NCBI RefSeq assembly: GCF_015689335.1
Contig: NZ_CP065053.1
Coordinates: forward strand, 4,898,001-4,962,000
DNA: 64,000 nt
Source: Massilia antarctica
GTDB lineage: Bacteria > Pseudomonadota > Gammaproteobacteria > Burkholderiales > Burkholderiaceae_D
Direction: 5' to 3'
Below, in pieces: positions 9,410-17,536 of this stretch. The translations under genes and the position numbers were made by a program. The stretch's first letter is position 1; each line of letters opens with the position of its first letter. The notes beneath the pieces are model-generated. The model had not been told where the DNA came from. It saw only the letters and a list, made by a program, of their open reading frames with translations, and did no database searches.

Positions 9410-10087
9410 ATGAACGCTTTGAGCCTGATGCGCAGCACCCACCGTCACCCGTGCGCCCTCCTGCTGATGGTGCAGCTGCTCGGCATGCTGCTCTATCCAT
9501 TCATCGAATCGACGCCGAGCGGGCTGGTGGTGTTCAATGCCTTCGGCATCGCGGTGCTCGGCTTCACCACGCGCATGGTGCGGCGCACACCCGGCTACGC
9601 CTGGATCAGCGCCGGCATCGCCTTGCCCATCATCGTGCTGCTGGTGCTGCAGATGGCATCTGGGCGCGACGGCCTGCTGCCATGGTCGTCCGCGCTCGAA
9701 GCGCTGTTCTACTTCTACGCCGCGGCCAGCCTGATCGCCTACATGATGGAAGACCGCCGCGCCACCACCGACGAACTGTTCGCCGCCGGCGCCACCTTCA
9801 CCCTGATCGCCTGGGGCTTCACGCACCTGTTCGTGCTGGTGCAGGCCATGCATCCCGGGACTTACGCCGCCGCCGTCAACAGTGCCGGCCCGCGCACCTG
9901 GACCGAACTCAATTACCTCAGCTTCGCGCTGCTATCGAGCACCGGCATCGGCGACGTGATCCCCCTCACTGCCCACGCGCGCGCGCTGGCCAGCGTCGAA
10001 ATGTTCGTCGGCCTGATTTACCTGGCGGCGGTCGTGTCGCGCCTGATCGGATTCACCCTGCAGCAGACCAGGGATGGACGCGGTTAG
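9410..10087 (+). CDS. Two-TM-type ion channel family membrane protein
   Basis: 225 residues. Five or so hydrophobic segments: about 17-32, 38-54, 66-82, 97-113 and 126-146. Then comes a pore loop LLSSTGIGDVIPLT, with TGIGD at 178-182, and a final helix (about 192-216). The pore loop plus last helix match the Ion_trans_2 (K+ channel) module, with TGIGD replacing the usual TVGYG. No cytosolic RCK domain is fused. Starts at GTG 9392, ATG 9410 and ATG 9428 are all in frame without a strong ribosome site; 9410 is a choice. Ion selectivity is not certain from this filter. Confidence 0.72.
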   Translation: MNALSLMRSTHRHPCALLLMVQLLGMLLYPFIESTPSGLVVFNAFGIAVLGFTTRMVRRTPGYAWISAGIALPIIVLLVLQMASGRDGLLPWSSALEALFYFYAAASLIAYMMEDRRATTDELFAAGATFTLIAWGFTHLFVLVQAMHPGTYAAAVNSAGPRTWTELNYLSFALLSSTGIGDVIPLTAHARALASVEMFVGLIYLAAVVSRLIGFTLQQTRDGRG

Positions 10088-11505
10088 CGCGCCATCCGCT
10101 CCCGCGCGATGCGCCCGATGGTGGCCAGCGCCGCCTCGGCGCGCGCGTCCCACGCATGGCCGTAATTGAGGCGCAGGCAGTTTTCAAAGCCCGGCTGCGG
10201 CGAAAAGATCGGCCCCGGCGCGACGCTGATGCCCTCGGCGAGAGCGGCCGCGTGCAGCGCCAGCGCATCGACCTCGCCCGGCAGTTCCAGCCATAGCAGA
10301 TAGCCGCCCTTGGGCCGCGTGACCCGCGTGCCGTCCGGGAAGTGGCGCCGCACGGCGTCCACGAACACAGCCTGCTGCGCAGCGAGCGTGTGGCGCAGCA
10401 GGCGCAGATGGCGGTCGTAGCCGCCTTTTTCCAGGTACAGCGCCAGCGCGCCCTGGGCCGGCGCGCAGGTAGTCAGGGTGCTGGCCAGCTTCTGGCGCGC
10501 CAGCTGGCGCGTGAAGCGCCCGCCCGCCACCCAGCCGACCCGGTAGCCGGGCGCCAGGCATTTCGAGAACGACGAACAGTGCATCACCAGGCCCTCGGTA
10601 TCGAAGGCCTTGGCCGGCAACGGGCGCTGGTCGCCGAAATACAGCTCGCCGAAGACATCATCCTCGATCAGCGGCACTTGGTAGCGCGCCAGCAGGCGCA
10701 CCAGGTCGCGCTTTTTCTCGTCGGGCATCAGGCTGCCGAGGGGATTCTGGAAATTCGTCATCAGCCAGCAGGCCTTGGGCCGGTGCCGTTCCAGCGCGCG
10801 TTCGGCCGCGGCCAGGTCCATGCCGTCGCGCGGGTGGGTCGGCACCGCGATCGCCTCCAGGCCGTGGCGCTCGATCGCCTGCAGCGCGCCGTAAAAGGCG
10901 GGCGACTCGATCAGTACTGCGTCGCCGGGGCGCGCCACCGCCATCAGGCACAGGCTCAGTGCTTCCAGCGCGCCGTTGGTGACCACGATACCGTCGGCGG
11001 GCACGCTCATGCCGTCGATCAGGTAGCGCAGCGAGATCTGGCGGCGCAGGCGCGCGTTGCCCGGGGTGAGATCGTCGACGCTGGCCCACGGATCGAGCTG
11101 CCGCACGCTGGTGCTCATCATGCGCGCCAGGCGCGCCAGCGGGAACAGCAGCGGGCTGGGAAAGGCCGAGCCGAATGGCACCACGTTGCGCCGCATGGTC
11201 GTCTCCAGCAAGTCGAACACCCTTTCGCTCATGGCGATGGGGAGGGCTTCATCGGCCGGATGCGAGGGCGTATCCGGTTCCGGCGGCAGGCGGGCGGCGC
11301 CCACGCTGACGAAATAGCCGGAGCGCTCGCGCGCCTGCACCAGGCCCTGGGCTTCGAGCGTGTAATAGGCCTCGAACACGGTGGCCGGGCTCACGCCGCG
11401 GCTGGCGCTGGTCTTGCGCACGGACGGCAGGCGGTCGCCCGGCTGCAGCACGCCGGACAGGATCGATTCGGAGATATCGCGCGCAAGCGCTTCATAAAGT
11501 TTCAT
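10084..11505 (-). CDS. MocR/GntR-type regulator with aminotransferase-like domain
   Basis: 473 residues. N-terminal winged HTH of the GntR family (LYEALARDISESILSGVLQPG... VSPATVFEAYYTLEAQGLV, residues 1-70), linker, then a fold-type I aminotransferase domain with the PLP-lysine region SFSKCLAPGYRVGW and the FQNPLG motif. This is the MocR layout (as in PdxR, GabR), which typically controls vitamin B6, amino-acid or polyamine genes. A longer frame reaches 11622, but residues upstream of MKLYEAL do not look like the family and would run into the riboswitch region. It is divergent from the riboswitch; its target is not evident. Confidence 0.87.
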   Translation of the reverse strand: MKLYEALARDISESILSGVLQPGDRLPSVRKTSASRGVSPATVFEAYYTLEAQGLVQARERSGYFVSVGAARLPPEPDTPSHPADEALPIAMSERVFDLLETTMRRNVVPFGSAFPSPLLFPLARLARMMSTSVRQLDPWASVDDLTPGNARLRRQISLRYLIDGMSVPADGIVVTNGALEALSLCLMAVARPGDAVLIESPAFYGALQAIERHGLEAIAVPTHPRDGMDLAAAERALERHRPKACWLMTNFQNPLGSLMPDEKKRDLVRLLARYQVPLIEDDVFGELYFGDQRPLPAKAFDTEGLVMHCSSFSKCLAPGYRVGWVAGGRFTRQLARQKLASTLTTCAPAQGALALYLEKGGYDRHLRLLRHTLAAQQAVFVDAVRRHFPDGTRVTRPKGGYLLWLELPGEVDALALHAAALAEGISVAPGPIFSPQPGFENCLRLNYGHAWDARAEAALATIGRIARERMAR

Positions 11506-11617
11506 GGTGCGGCCGGGGCCAGGCGGGAGGGACGTGAGACAAGTGCAGCATCTTAAATCAAATTTCCCGCCAGGCGTTCCCAGCGGCGTTGCGGTCGAGG
11601 TAAAATGGACAACATAC

Positions 11618-11802
11618 GCCAAGGTGCGCTCCGCTTTTCTGCCGGAGTGTGAAACGGGAAGCCGGTGACAAGAGAAGACCTCTCTGACAATCCGGCGCAG
11701 CCCCCGCTGCTGTAGGCCTGACGACGCTGTTCAAACGCCACTGTGCACCGCATGGGAAGGCAAGGACAGCCGAGGATGACGGCGAGCCAGAAGACCGGCC
11801 AT
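11618..11802 (+). promoter_or_regulatory. Cobalamin (B12) riboswitch
   Basis: The characteristic elements occur in order on the plus strand: GGTGC near 11623, GGGAAGCCGGTG (11655-11666), AATCCGGCGCAGCCCCCGC (11689-11707), GCCACTGTG (11737-11745), GGGAAGGC (11754-11761), GGCGAGCCAGAAGACCGGCC (11781-11800, the B12-box). Those are the conserved core of AdoCbl-type riboswitches. The next gene on this strand is the TonB receptor at 12179, so B12 probably represses that receptor. A hairpin CAAAACC/GGTTTTGG (11820-11842) follows but has no T-run. Confidence 0.92.
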
Positions 11803-11805
11803 GGC

Positions 11806-12178
11806 GTTAAGTACTGGTGCAAAACCCGGGGAGTGGTTTTGGCCATTTGTTGTCGACACCGATGCATTGACTTGTTGCGGCCGGCCACCTCGCGTGCCCG
11901 GCCAAGCGCCCCTGCGCGCCCGCAAGCCAACGCCCAACCGGGGTCTGACCTCTGATTAGAAATTAATTGCTTAACCGGGGTCAGACCCCAATTAAGCGCG
12001 CCCGCGACGGCATTTTGTTTAACAAAATTTGGGCGAAGCCCGGGTTTTTCATTGACGTGCGCGAAATATTTCGAATCAGAGGTCAGACCCCGATTGGGGG
12101 ATTTTGTCGACGTGCAAGTTGGCGTGATTTTTCCTCGCGATGTGCCTTGATCTTCAATGGATTCAGGAAAGTAATCGC
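11806..12178 (+). other. Long leader between riboswitch and receptor gene, carrying interspersed repeats
   Basis: 373 bases without a gene. It holds a hairpin just after the riboswitch (11820-11842), then an AT-richer block with three GGGGTC-GACCCC repeat units (11936-12097). The receptor ribosome site AGGAAAG lies at 12164-12170. No intrinsic terminator with a T-run is obvious, so how the riboswitch acts on the gene cannot be read off. Confidence 0.7.
11936..12100. repeat. Interspersed inverted-repeat element, locus 1
   Basis: Unit a (11936-11963) contains GGGGTCTGACCTCTGATTAG; unit b (11971-11996) contains the 13-nt palindrome GGGGTCAGACCCC; unit c (12069-12097) is the inverted partner of a, matching 24 of 25 bases (11939-11963 against 12068-12092). 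The same words recur near 53.2 kb and 55.7-57.4 kb. The AT-rich interior differs from the surrounding GC-rich DNA. Confidence 0.8.
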
Positions 12179-14275
12179 ATGCGTAAATTAAAGTTTCAAA
12201 CATGTTTGCTGGCGACCTCGGTCGCGGCCGTTCGGCTGGCCTTTGCTGCCGAGGCGCCGGCCACGCCCGATGTGCCGGTGATGCAGGAGGTGCTGGTGTC
12301 GGGCAACCGCGCGGCATTGCCTGGCGTGGCCGATTCGGCCACCGAGGGCACCGTCAGCGCGCGTCAGCTGGCCGTGCGCCCCTTGCTGCGCACGGCGGAG
12401 CTGCTGGAAACCGTGCCCGGGGTGATCGTCACCCAGCATTCGGGCGACGGTAAGGCGAACCAGTATTTTTTGCGTGGCTATAACCTCGATCACGGCAGCG
12501 ATTTCGCCACCAGCGTGCTGGGCATGCCGGTCAACGTGGCCAGCCACGCGCACGGCCAGGGCTATATGGATCTGAATTTCCTTATGCCGGAGCTGATTTC
12601 GCATATCCAGTACCGCAAAGGCGTCTACGCGGCCGACGATGGCGATTTTTCCAGCACCGGTTCGGCGCGCATCGAATACCAGCGCACGCTCAAGGCGCCG
12701 CTGGTCGATGTCAGCCTGGGCCAGCACCGCTACCGGCGCGTGCTGGCGGCGGGCAGCGGACAGCTGGGTGGGCTGGATGTGCTGGGCGCGTTCGAGTTCG
12801 CCGGTAACGACGGGCCGTGGGACCAGCCGGCCAATCTGCGCAAGCGCAACGCGGTGCTGCGCGCGTCGAACGGCAGCGCCGATAACGGCGTGGCTGTCAC
12901 GCTGATGGCTTATCAGTCGGACTGGCGCGCCACCGAACATGTGCCGGAACGCGCCATCCTGAATGGCGAAATCGGCCGCTTCGGCGCGCTCTCGCCCAGC
13001 GATGGCGGCGTGACCCACCGTTACAGCCTGTCCGGCGAGTGGGCCGCCAGCGGCGCGGCCGGCGCCAGCAGGGTGCGCGCATATGTGCTCGACTATGGCC
13101 TGAACTACTTTGCCACGCCGTCCGGTTTTATCAGTGGCGCCAGCGCCGACCAGCACGAGCAGGCCGACAGCCGCGTGACCTGGGGCCTCGACGCGCGCCA
13201 CAGCTGGCAGCTGCGCGACGTCGAACTGAGCGCCGGCGTGCAGCTGCGCCAGGACAGGGTCGACAACGTCGGCCTGTACGACACTGTCGACCGGGTGCGT
13301 ACCAATACGGTGCGCCAGGACCGCCTGCGCGAAACCGCGGCGGGCCTGTTCGTCGAGGCGCGTCGCCAGTGGACGCCGTGGCTGCGCACTACCGTCGGCC
13401 TGCGCCGCGACCAGATCGCGGCCGACGCCAGCGCCACCGGCGGGCGCTTCAACCTTGGTAACGGTGGCACGGCCAGCGCCGGCCAGACCAGTCCCAAGGT
13501 CAGCGTGATTGTCGGGCCGTTCGGCGAGCACGCCGGCACCGAGCTGTATGCCAACTGGGGCCACGGCTTTCACAGTAACGACGTGCGCGGCGCGACCTCA
13601 GGCACCCACCCGTCCGACGGCAGCCCGGCCGACCGCCTGGCGCTGTTCGCCCGCTCGACCGGAGGCGAGCTGGGCGCGCGCACGCGGCCTTTGAAAGGCT
13701 GGACCAGCAGCGTGTCGCTGTGGCAGATCAGTTCCGCGTCGGAGCTGGTGTTTGTCGGCGACGCCGGGGTGACCGAAGCGCGTGGCGCGTCAAAACGCCA
13801 TGGCCTGGAATGGTCCAATTCCTATACGCCGAATCACAGCCTGACAATCGATGGCGACGTGGCCTGGTCGCACGCGCGCTTCAAGGTGCCGGTGGAGGGA
13901 GGCGGCGCGCATGTGCCGAATGCGATTCCGCTCACTGCCTCGCTGGCCGTCAATTACGCGCCGGACGGCGCGTGGTTCGGCGGCCTGCGCCTGCGTTATC
14001 TGGGCGCCTACGCGCTCGAAGAGACCAATCAACAGCGCTCGACGCCATTCTGGATCGCCAACCTGAAGCTCGGTTACCGGCTCGGCGCGCGCTGGCAGGC
14101 CAGTGTGGATGTGCTCAACCTGGCCGACCGCAAGGCCAACGACATCGAATACTGGGGCGGCGCCTGCACCCGCGCCGAACAGCGCGATGGCAGTTGCGGC
14201 GGCGGCATTGATGGACGCCTGGTGCATCCGATCGAGCCGCGCAGCGTGCGCGTGAGCCTGCGCACCACGTTCTGA
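12179..14275 (+). CDS. TonB-dependent receptor under cobalamin riboswitch
   Basis: 699 residues. Start chosen at ATG 12179, which follows AGGAAAG by 8 bases and gives a proper signal peptide (MRKLKFQTCLLATSVAAVRL, cleaved near AFAAEA). The plug contains QEVLVSGNR, ELLETVPGVIVTQHSGDGK and the signature GMPVNVASHAHGQGYMDLNF. The barrel ends in SLRTTF with the terminal aromatic residue needed for BAM. It is longer than BtuB and differs in the plug, but the upstream cobalamin riboswitch suggests it takes up a corrinoid or a B12-linked nutrient. No periplasmic or ABC partners are adjacent. Confidence 0.88.
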   Translation: MRKLKFQTCLLATSVAAVRLAFAAEAPATPDVPVMQEVLVSGNRAALPGVADSATEGTVSARQLAVRPLLRTAELLETVPGVIVTQHSGDGKANQYFLRGYNLDHGSDFATSVLGMPVNVASHAHGQGYMDLNFLMPELISHIQYRKGVYAADDGDFSSTGSARIEYQRTLKAPLVDVSLGQHRYRRVLAAGSGQLGGLDVLGAFEFAGNDGPWDQPANLRKRNAVLRASNGSADNGVAVTLMAYQSDWRATEHVPERAILNGEIGRFGALSPSDGGVTHRYSLSGEWAASGAAGASRVRAYVLDYGLNYFATPSGFISGASADQHEQADSRVTWGLDARHSWQLRDVELSAGVQLRQDRVDNVGLYDTVDRVRTNTVRQDRLRETAAGLFVEARRQWTPWLRTTVGLRRDQIAADASATGGRFNLGNGGTASAGQTSPKVSVIVGPFGEHAGTELYANWGHGFHSNDVRGATSGTHPSDGSPADRLALFARSTGGELGARTRPLKGWTSSVSLWQISSASELVFVGDAGVTEARGASKRHGLEWSNSYTPNHSLTIDGDVAWSHARFKVPVEGGGAHVPNAIPLTASLAVNYAPDGAWFGGLRLRYLGAYALEETNQQRSTPFWIANLKLGYRLGARWQASVDVLNLADRKANDIEYWGGACTRAEQRDGSCGGGIDGRLVHPIEPRSVRVSLRTTF

Positions 14276-14281
14276 AGTCGT

Positions 14282-15493
14282 TCAGGTCGTGCGGAAGATG
14301 ATCTCTTTCATTCGCTGCAGGCGCGGGTAGACCACCGGCACCGTCAGCATGGTGCTGGCGATGGCCATCAGGAGCAGGGCGGTGAAGGTTTCGCTGGTGA
14401 TGATCTGTTTGTCGAGCAGGATGTTAACGAAGATGATCATGATCAGCGCCTTGGTCTGCAGCAGCCAGCCGATGATGCCCGCTTCGCCTTTTTTCCACTT
14501 GAGGATGCGCCCCGCGATGTGGGCGCCAATCAGCTTGCCGCCGATCGAGGCCACCAGCAGCACGCCGGCGGCGATGAAAACGGCGGCGCCGCCCATTTTC
14601 CAGTTGGTGCGCAGGCCTGTGCTGAGGAAGAACACGGGCATGATCGCCAGCAGGACGTGGTGGCGCATCAGGTCCATCTTTTCCTGGTCGAACCAGTGCG
14701 CGTCCATCACCGCGCCGGCCAGGAAGGCGCCGACCATGAAGTGCAGGCCGGCCCAGTCGGCGCCGAAGCCGCACAGGGCCAGCCAGATCAGGCCGACGTA
14801 CCAGCGGTCGCGTTCCTGCAGCCACACCATGAGGCGGCGGTAGCCGACCGTGGCGATACCGAAGGCGAGCAGGAAGCCGAGCTGGCGACCGACCCGGTCC
14901 CAGTCCAGCATGATCAAGGCCAGCACGCCCCAGATGGCGATGTCGTCCAGGCTGGCGTAACGCAGGATGCGCTGGCCGATCGGCTGGCGCAGGATGTCGA
15001 GCTTCTCCATCAGCAGGATCAGGATCGGCAGCGCGGTGACCGCGCAGGCCATGCCGACGCCGACCACGAACTGCCAGGTCATCGCCTTCGGTCCGATCCA
15101 GCCGGCGTAGCCGAGCATGCCGGCGGCGGCCATCGCGCCGAAGACCAGCGGCACGCCCAGCGCCAGACCTGAGGTGATGGTGGTTTCGCGGCGATGCGCC
15201 CAGGCTTGCTTGAGGTCGAGCTCGATGCCGGCGATCATTACGAAGATCATGACTGCCCACCAGGCAATGCCGTTCATGGCCATGATGACGGCGGGGTTGA
15301 AGATGAATTTGTAGTAATCCGGATATATCGCCCCCATCACACCCGGCCCGAGCAGCACGCCGGTGATGATCTGCACCACCACCAGCGGCGCGTAGTAGTC
15401 GGTCTTGCAGACGCGCCAGACGAGATAGGGAATGGAGAAAATCAGGAGCATTGCGAGGAGGAAGATCTCCGTCGTGTTCATGGCTGTGTGCAT
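14282..15493 (-). CDS. Cation:proton antiporter, CPA2 (Kef/NhaS3-like) membrane domain
   Basis: 403 residues with about 12 hydrophobic segments. LVVVQIITGVLLGPGVMG is the first conserved helix of CPA2 exchangers, IAGIELDLKQA the cytosolic loop after helix 3, and ASLDDIAIWGVL carries the paired acidic residues of the ion-binding site. It lacks C-terminal RCK/TrkA-N domains, so it is a membrane-only exchanger of Na+ or K+ against H+. MNTTEIF, four codons downstream, is an alternative start. It is convergent with the TonB receptor (stops 6 bp apart). Confidence 0.85.
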   Translation of the reverse strand: MHTAMNTTEIFLLAMLLIFSIPYLVWRVCKTDYYAPLVVVQIITGVLLGPGVMGAIYPDYYKFIFNPAVIMAMNGIAWWAVMIFVMIAGIELDLKQAWAHRRETTITSGLALGVPLVFGAMAAAGMLGYAGWIGPKAMTWQFVVGVGMACAVTALPILILLMEKLDILRQPIGQRILRYASLDDIAIWGVLALIMLDWDRVGRQLGFLLAFGIATVGYRRLMVWLQERDRWYVGLIWLALCGFGADWAGLHFMVGAFLAGAVMDAHWFDQEKMDLMRHHVLLAIMPVFFLSTGLRTNWKMGGAAVFIAAGVLLVASIGGKLIGAHIAGRILKWKKGEAGIIGWLLQTKALIMIIFVNILLDKQIITSETFTALLLMAIASTMLTVPVVYPRLQRMKEIIFRTT

Positions 15494-15737
15494 GGGACTG
15501 TCTCGTTCTTGTTGTGGTGTGCGCGCGAGTGTGGTCCTCGTGCTGCTTGGGTGTCCCGAAGAAATCGCGTAGTAAAATTTCAGAAAAAGGCGAGCTCATG
15601 CTAGCTGAACAATTGAGTAAGTTCAACAATTATGTTGGGAAGACATTCGCTGCGGGCCTGTGCTCGTCGTGACTGAAGGCAACGAATATGATAAGGTCGT
15701 CATGCGCGCATGCGCCATCCCTGACCGAACGGTACCC

Positions 15738-16322
15738 ATGTCCCACTTTTCCGAAACACAAACCTTTACCATGTCGCCGACCGCATTGCCGGCCGCGATC
15801 ACTAGCCAGGCTGAGTACGACGCTTTCAACGACGGGGCAAGCACGCGGGCGTGGCGGCGCGACGACCGGCTGCACTATGTTTCCGGCAGCACGCGCAGCG
15901 GCTATGCCATTTACACGTTCGGGAATATTCTCGCTTCATTCGATCTGCCTGCGCTTGTTTTTCTCACCGACGGCGGCCAGCAGTACGCGTATGAAGGCGA
16001 GTATGGCGTTCATGGGGTCGAGGTGCTCGACGCCGCCAGGCAGCGCGCCGTGATCGCCCAGATGAATGAGCTGTTCGCGGCATTGAAGGCCGATCCCATG
16101 ATCGTGTACAACGCCGAAGAATTCGGCCACCTCTCCGATAACGACGTGGAGGATGCGCTGGCGCGAGATTATGTCTGCGCCGCGCCGTATCCGAACGCTC
16201 AGGTGCGGGGCGACGATGGCGAGTCGGCCGACTATATGTTCGTCTTCTTGCGCAGCGTTCTGCGCGTGGTGGAAAACGCGCTGGACGAAGGCTTGCTGGT
16301 GGTTCATTCGGTAGAGATGTAA
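15738..16322 (+). CDS. Hypothetical protein, 194 aa
   Basis: I do not recognise this family. The frame opens upstream (GTG 15660, ATG 15702), but MSHFSETQTF at 15738 looks the most likely start; no ribosome site decides. The protein is acidic, with no signal peptide or membrane segment. It looks like a globular cytosolic protein: a stretch around ALVFLTDGGQQYAYEGEYGV and a helical middle (QRAVIAQMNELFAALKA). Codon use is like its GC-rich neighbours. It ends 13 bp before a stem-loop. Its position next to an island with a peptide gene says nothing firm about function. Confidence 0.6.
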   Translation: MSHFSETQTFTMSPTALPAAITSQAEYDAFNDGASTRAWRRDDRLHYVSGSTRSGYAIYTFGNILASFDLPALVFLTDGGQQYAYEGEYGVHGVEVLDAARQRAVIAQMNELFAALKADPMIVYNAEEFGHLSDNDVEDALARDYVCAAPYPNAQVRGDDGESADYMFVFLRSVLRVVENALDEGLLVVHSVEM

Positions 16323-16334
16323 ACGGGTTCGGCG

Positions 16335-16360
16335 CGGGTGCGCTCCCTGTGGCGCACCCG
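16335..16360 (+). terminator. Stem-loop after the 194-aa hypothetical gene
   Basis: Nine-base stem CGGGTGCGC (16335-16343) and GCGCACCCG (16352-16360) with an 8-base loop, 12 bases after the stop codon. No T-run follows, so it may be an mRNA-stabilising or weak terminator hairpin. Confidence 0.45.
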
Positions 16361-16439
16361 GTCGGCTCGCCGTCGCTGCAGTGTCCAGGGACACCCAGCG
16401 AGCACGCCGATATCACAGCGCATTTGCTTTGCCTGCTTC

Positions 16440-16866
16440 GGTCCCACCGCCGCGACGTGCGGCAATGGGACAGTGAAGCGATCGTCAATGCCGCAAGGCG
16501 ACCATCGTGGCCGCCAAACCGGCCGCGCCTTGGTGTTGATGTCGGTAGCCGATCCCACGTCGGACGTGGCGTCGACGAAGCCTGAGCGGTTGCCGAGCCC
16601 AAACTGAGGCCCGCTCCGCGGTACTCCACATTCCCGTCCAAGTTCAAGCTGCCCGATGCGGCCTGGGCGCGCTCGAAGAACCCGAGCGGATTGAAGGTGA
16701 TACGTGTCCGGGCCGAACCGCCGACGATGAATGCATTGTCGCCGTTGTTGTCGATCACGTATGGGTAGCGCCAGATGCTGCCGTATTCCTGTTCGGCGAC
16801 GATGGTCTTGGACACGGCCGGCGTGGCCGTCACCACCAGGAACAGCGGTTCGCCCGGATTGACTTC
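16440..16866 (-). pseudogene. Truncated, internally deleted copy of the DUF6055-type protease gene
   Basis: On the minus strand this repeats the 3' part of the gene at 17933-20053. LFLVVTATPAVSKTIVAEQE and GSIWRYPY match it, then about 75 residues are missing, then NNGDNAFIVGG, FFERAQAASGSLNL and VEYRG match. A frameshift follows before VDATSDVGSATDINTK is recovered in another frame. Even the downstream hairpin (16440-16471) is a decayed version of the one at 17868-17902. Upstream similarity stops sharply near 16866. It is a decayed partial duplicate, not a working gene. Confidence 0.85.
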
Positions 16867-17240
16867 GGATTAGTGAAAATGCAAAGAGCTGCGGGGCGTA
16901 GTTGTTGTTGATCGTTCGTCACTTCAAGGGTGACGCTTGCGGATGGTCGCGGAAGGGGGGGCGATGTCATGGCCGTGTACGGCGCAACCATACGGGCTAC
17001 ACCATCGTGCAACTGGAAAAAGATACCGAAATTTTCGGAATGGTTGATTTTGATCGCGTTGATCATTATCACAATGAAATTTATTTCAAATAGCTAAGTA
17101 GATTTTGCGTAGGTAATATCCATTCGTTGAGAAAAACATGTCGACGTTTATCGGTGGTGGATGAGGAACCAGGCCGGCATTGCTTTTCTCAATATGTAAA
17201 TTTTCATATAAACCGTCGTTCTCACTTTACAGGATGCTAT
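16867..17240 (+). other. AT-richer stretch before the peptide gene
   Basis: 374 bases between the pseudogene edge and the peptide start. A short open frame ending at 17093 reads GYTIVQLEKDTEIFGMVDFD, which could be the tail of a lost gene, but it has no start or match that I recognise. The part from about 17040 is clearly richer in A+T than the window average and should hold the peptide promoter; TATAAA at 17207-17212 and TTGCTT at 17180-17185 are present but badly spaced (21 bases). Confidence 0.5.
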
Positions 17241-17462
17241 ATGCAAGAATTATCTCTTAACGAAGTCGAGCTGGTTTCTGGTGGAGATGCGAAGGAGAGT
17301 GCGGCTGCATTTGGCCTCGGCGGCGTCATCGCAACCGCCGCGTTTACCTCAAGCTGGGGCACGATGGCGGTTGGCGCCGCGATTGCAATGAGTCCACTTA
17401 GTGTCGTAGCAATTGCCGCGTGCGCCGGCTACGCTGGCTGGCGCCTGCTCATGGCAAATTAA
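17241..17462 (+). CDS. Double-glycine-leader peptide, class II bacteriocin/microcin candidate
   Basis: 73 residues. The leader MQELSLNEVELVSGG fits the double-glycine consensus (LSxxELxxVxGG), with Gly14-Gly15 as the cleavage site for a C39-peptidase ABC exporter. The predicted mature part (58 residues) is rich in Ala and Gly, strongly hydrophobic, with small-residue motifs (GLGG, GYAGW), one or two membrane-spanning helices and a single Cys. This is the make-up of pore-forming class II peptides. AGGA 7 bases upstream and the leader itself fix the start; the frame's upstream extension has no leader logic. A terminator follows. No exporter, peptidase or modification gene is in the window, so it would need one elsewhere. 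Confidence 0.72.
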   Translation: MQELSLNEVELVSGGDAKESAAAFGLGGVIATAAFTSSWGTMAVGAAIAMSPLSVVAIAACAGYAGWRLLMAN

Positions 17463-17484
17463 GCATCTCGTAGCGTAACTTATC

Positions 17485-17523
17485 GCGGGAAATCGGAATG
17501 TAACCATTTCCCGCAATTTTTTT
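17485..17523 (+). terminator. Rho-independent terminator after the peptide gene
   Basis: Perfect 9-base stem GCGGGAAAT (17485-17493) with ATTTCCCGC (17506-17514), 12-base loop, then AATTTTTTT (17515-17523). It stands between the peptide gene and the ribosome site of the next gene, so it could attenuate read-through. Confidence 0.85.
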
Positions 17524-17536
17524 GAGGAGGCGAACG

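Noticed and set aside
16902..17093. 63-codon frame ending with VDFDRVDHYHNEIYFK
   Set aside because: The end looks protein-like, but there is no plausible start signal and I cannot match it; kept only as a note in the gap before the peptide gene.
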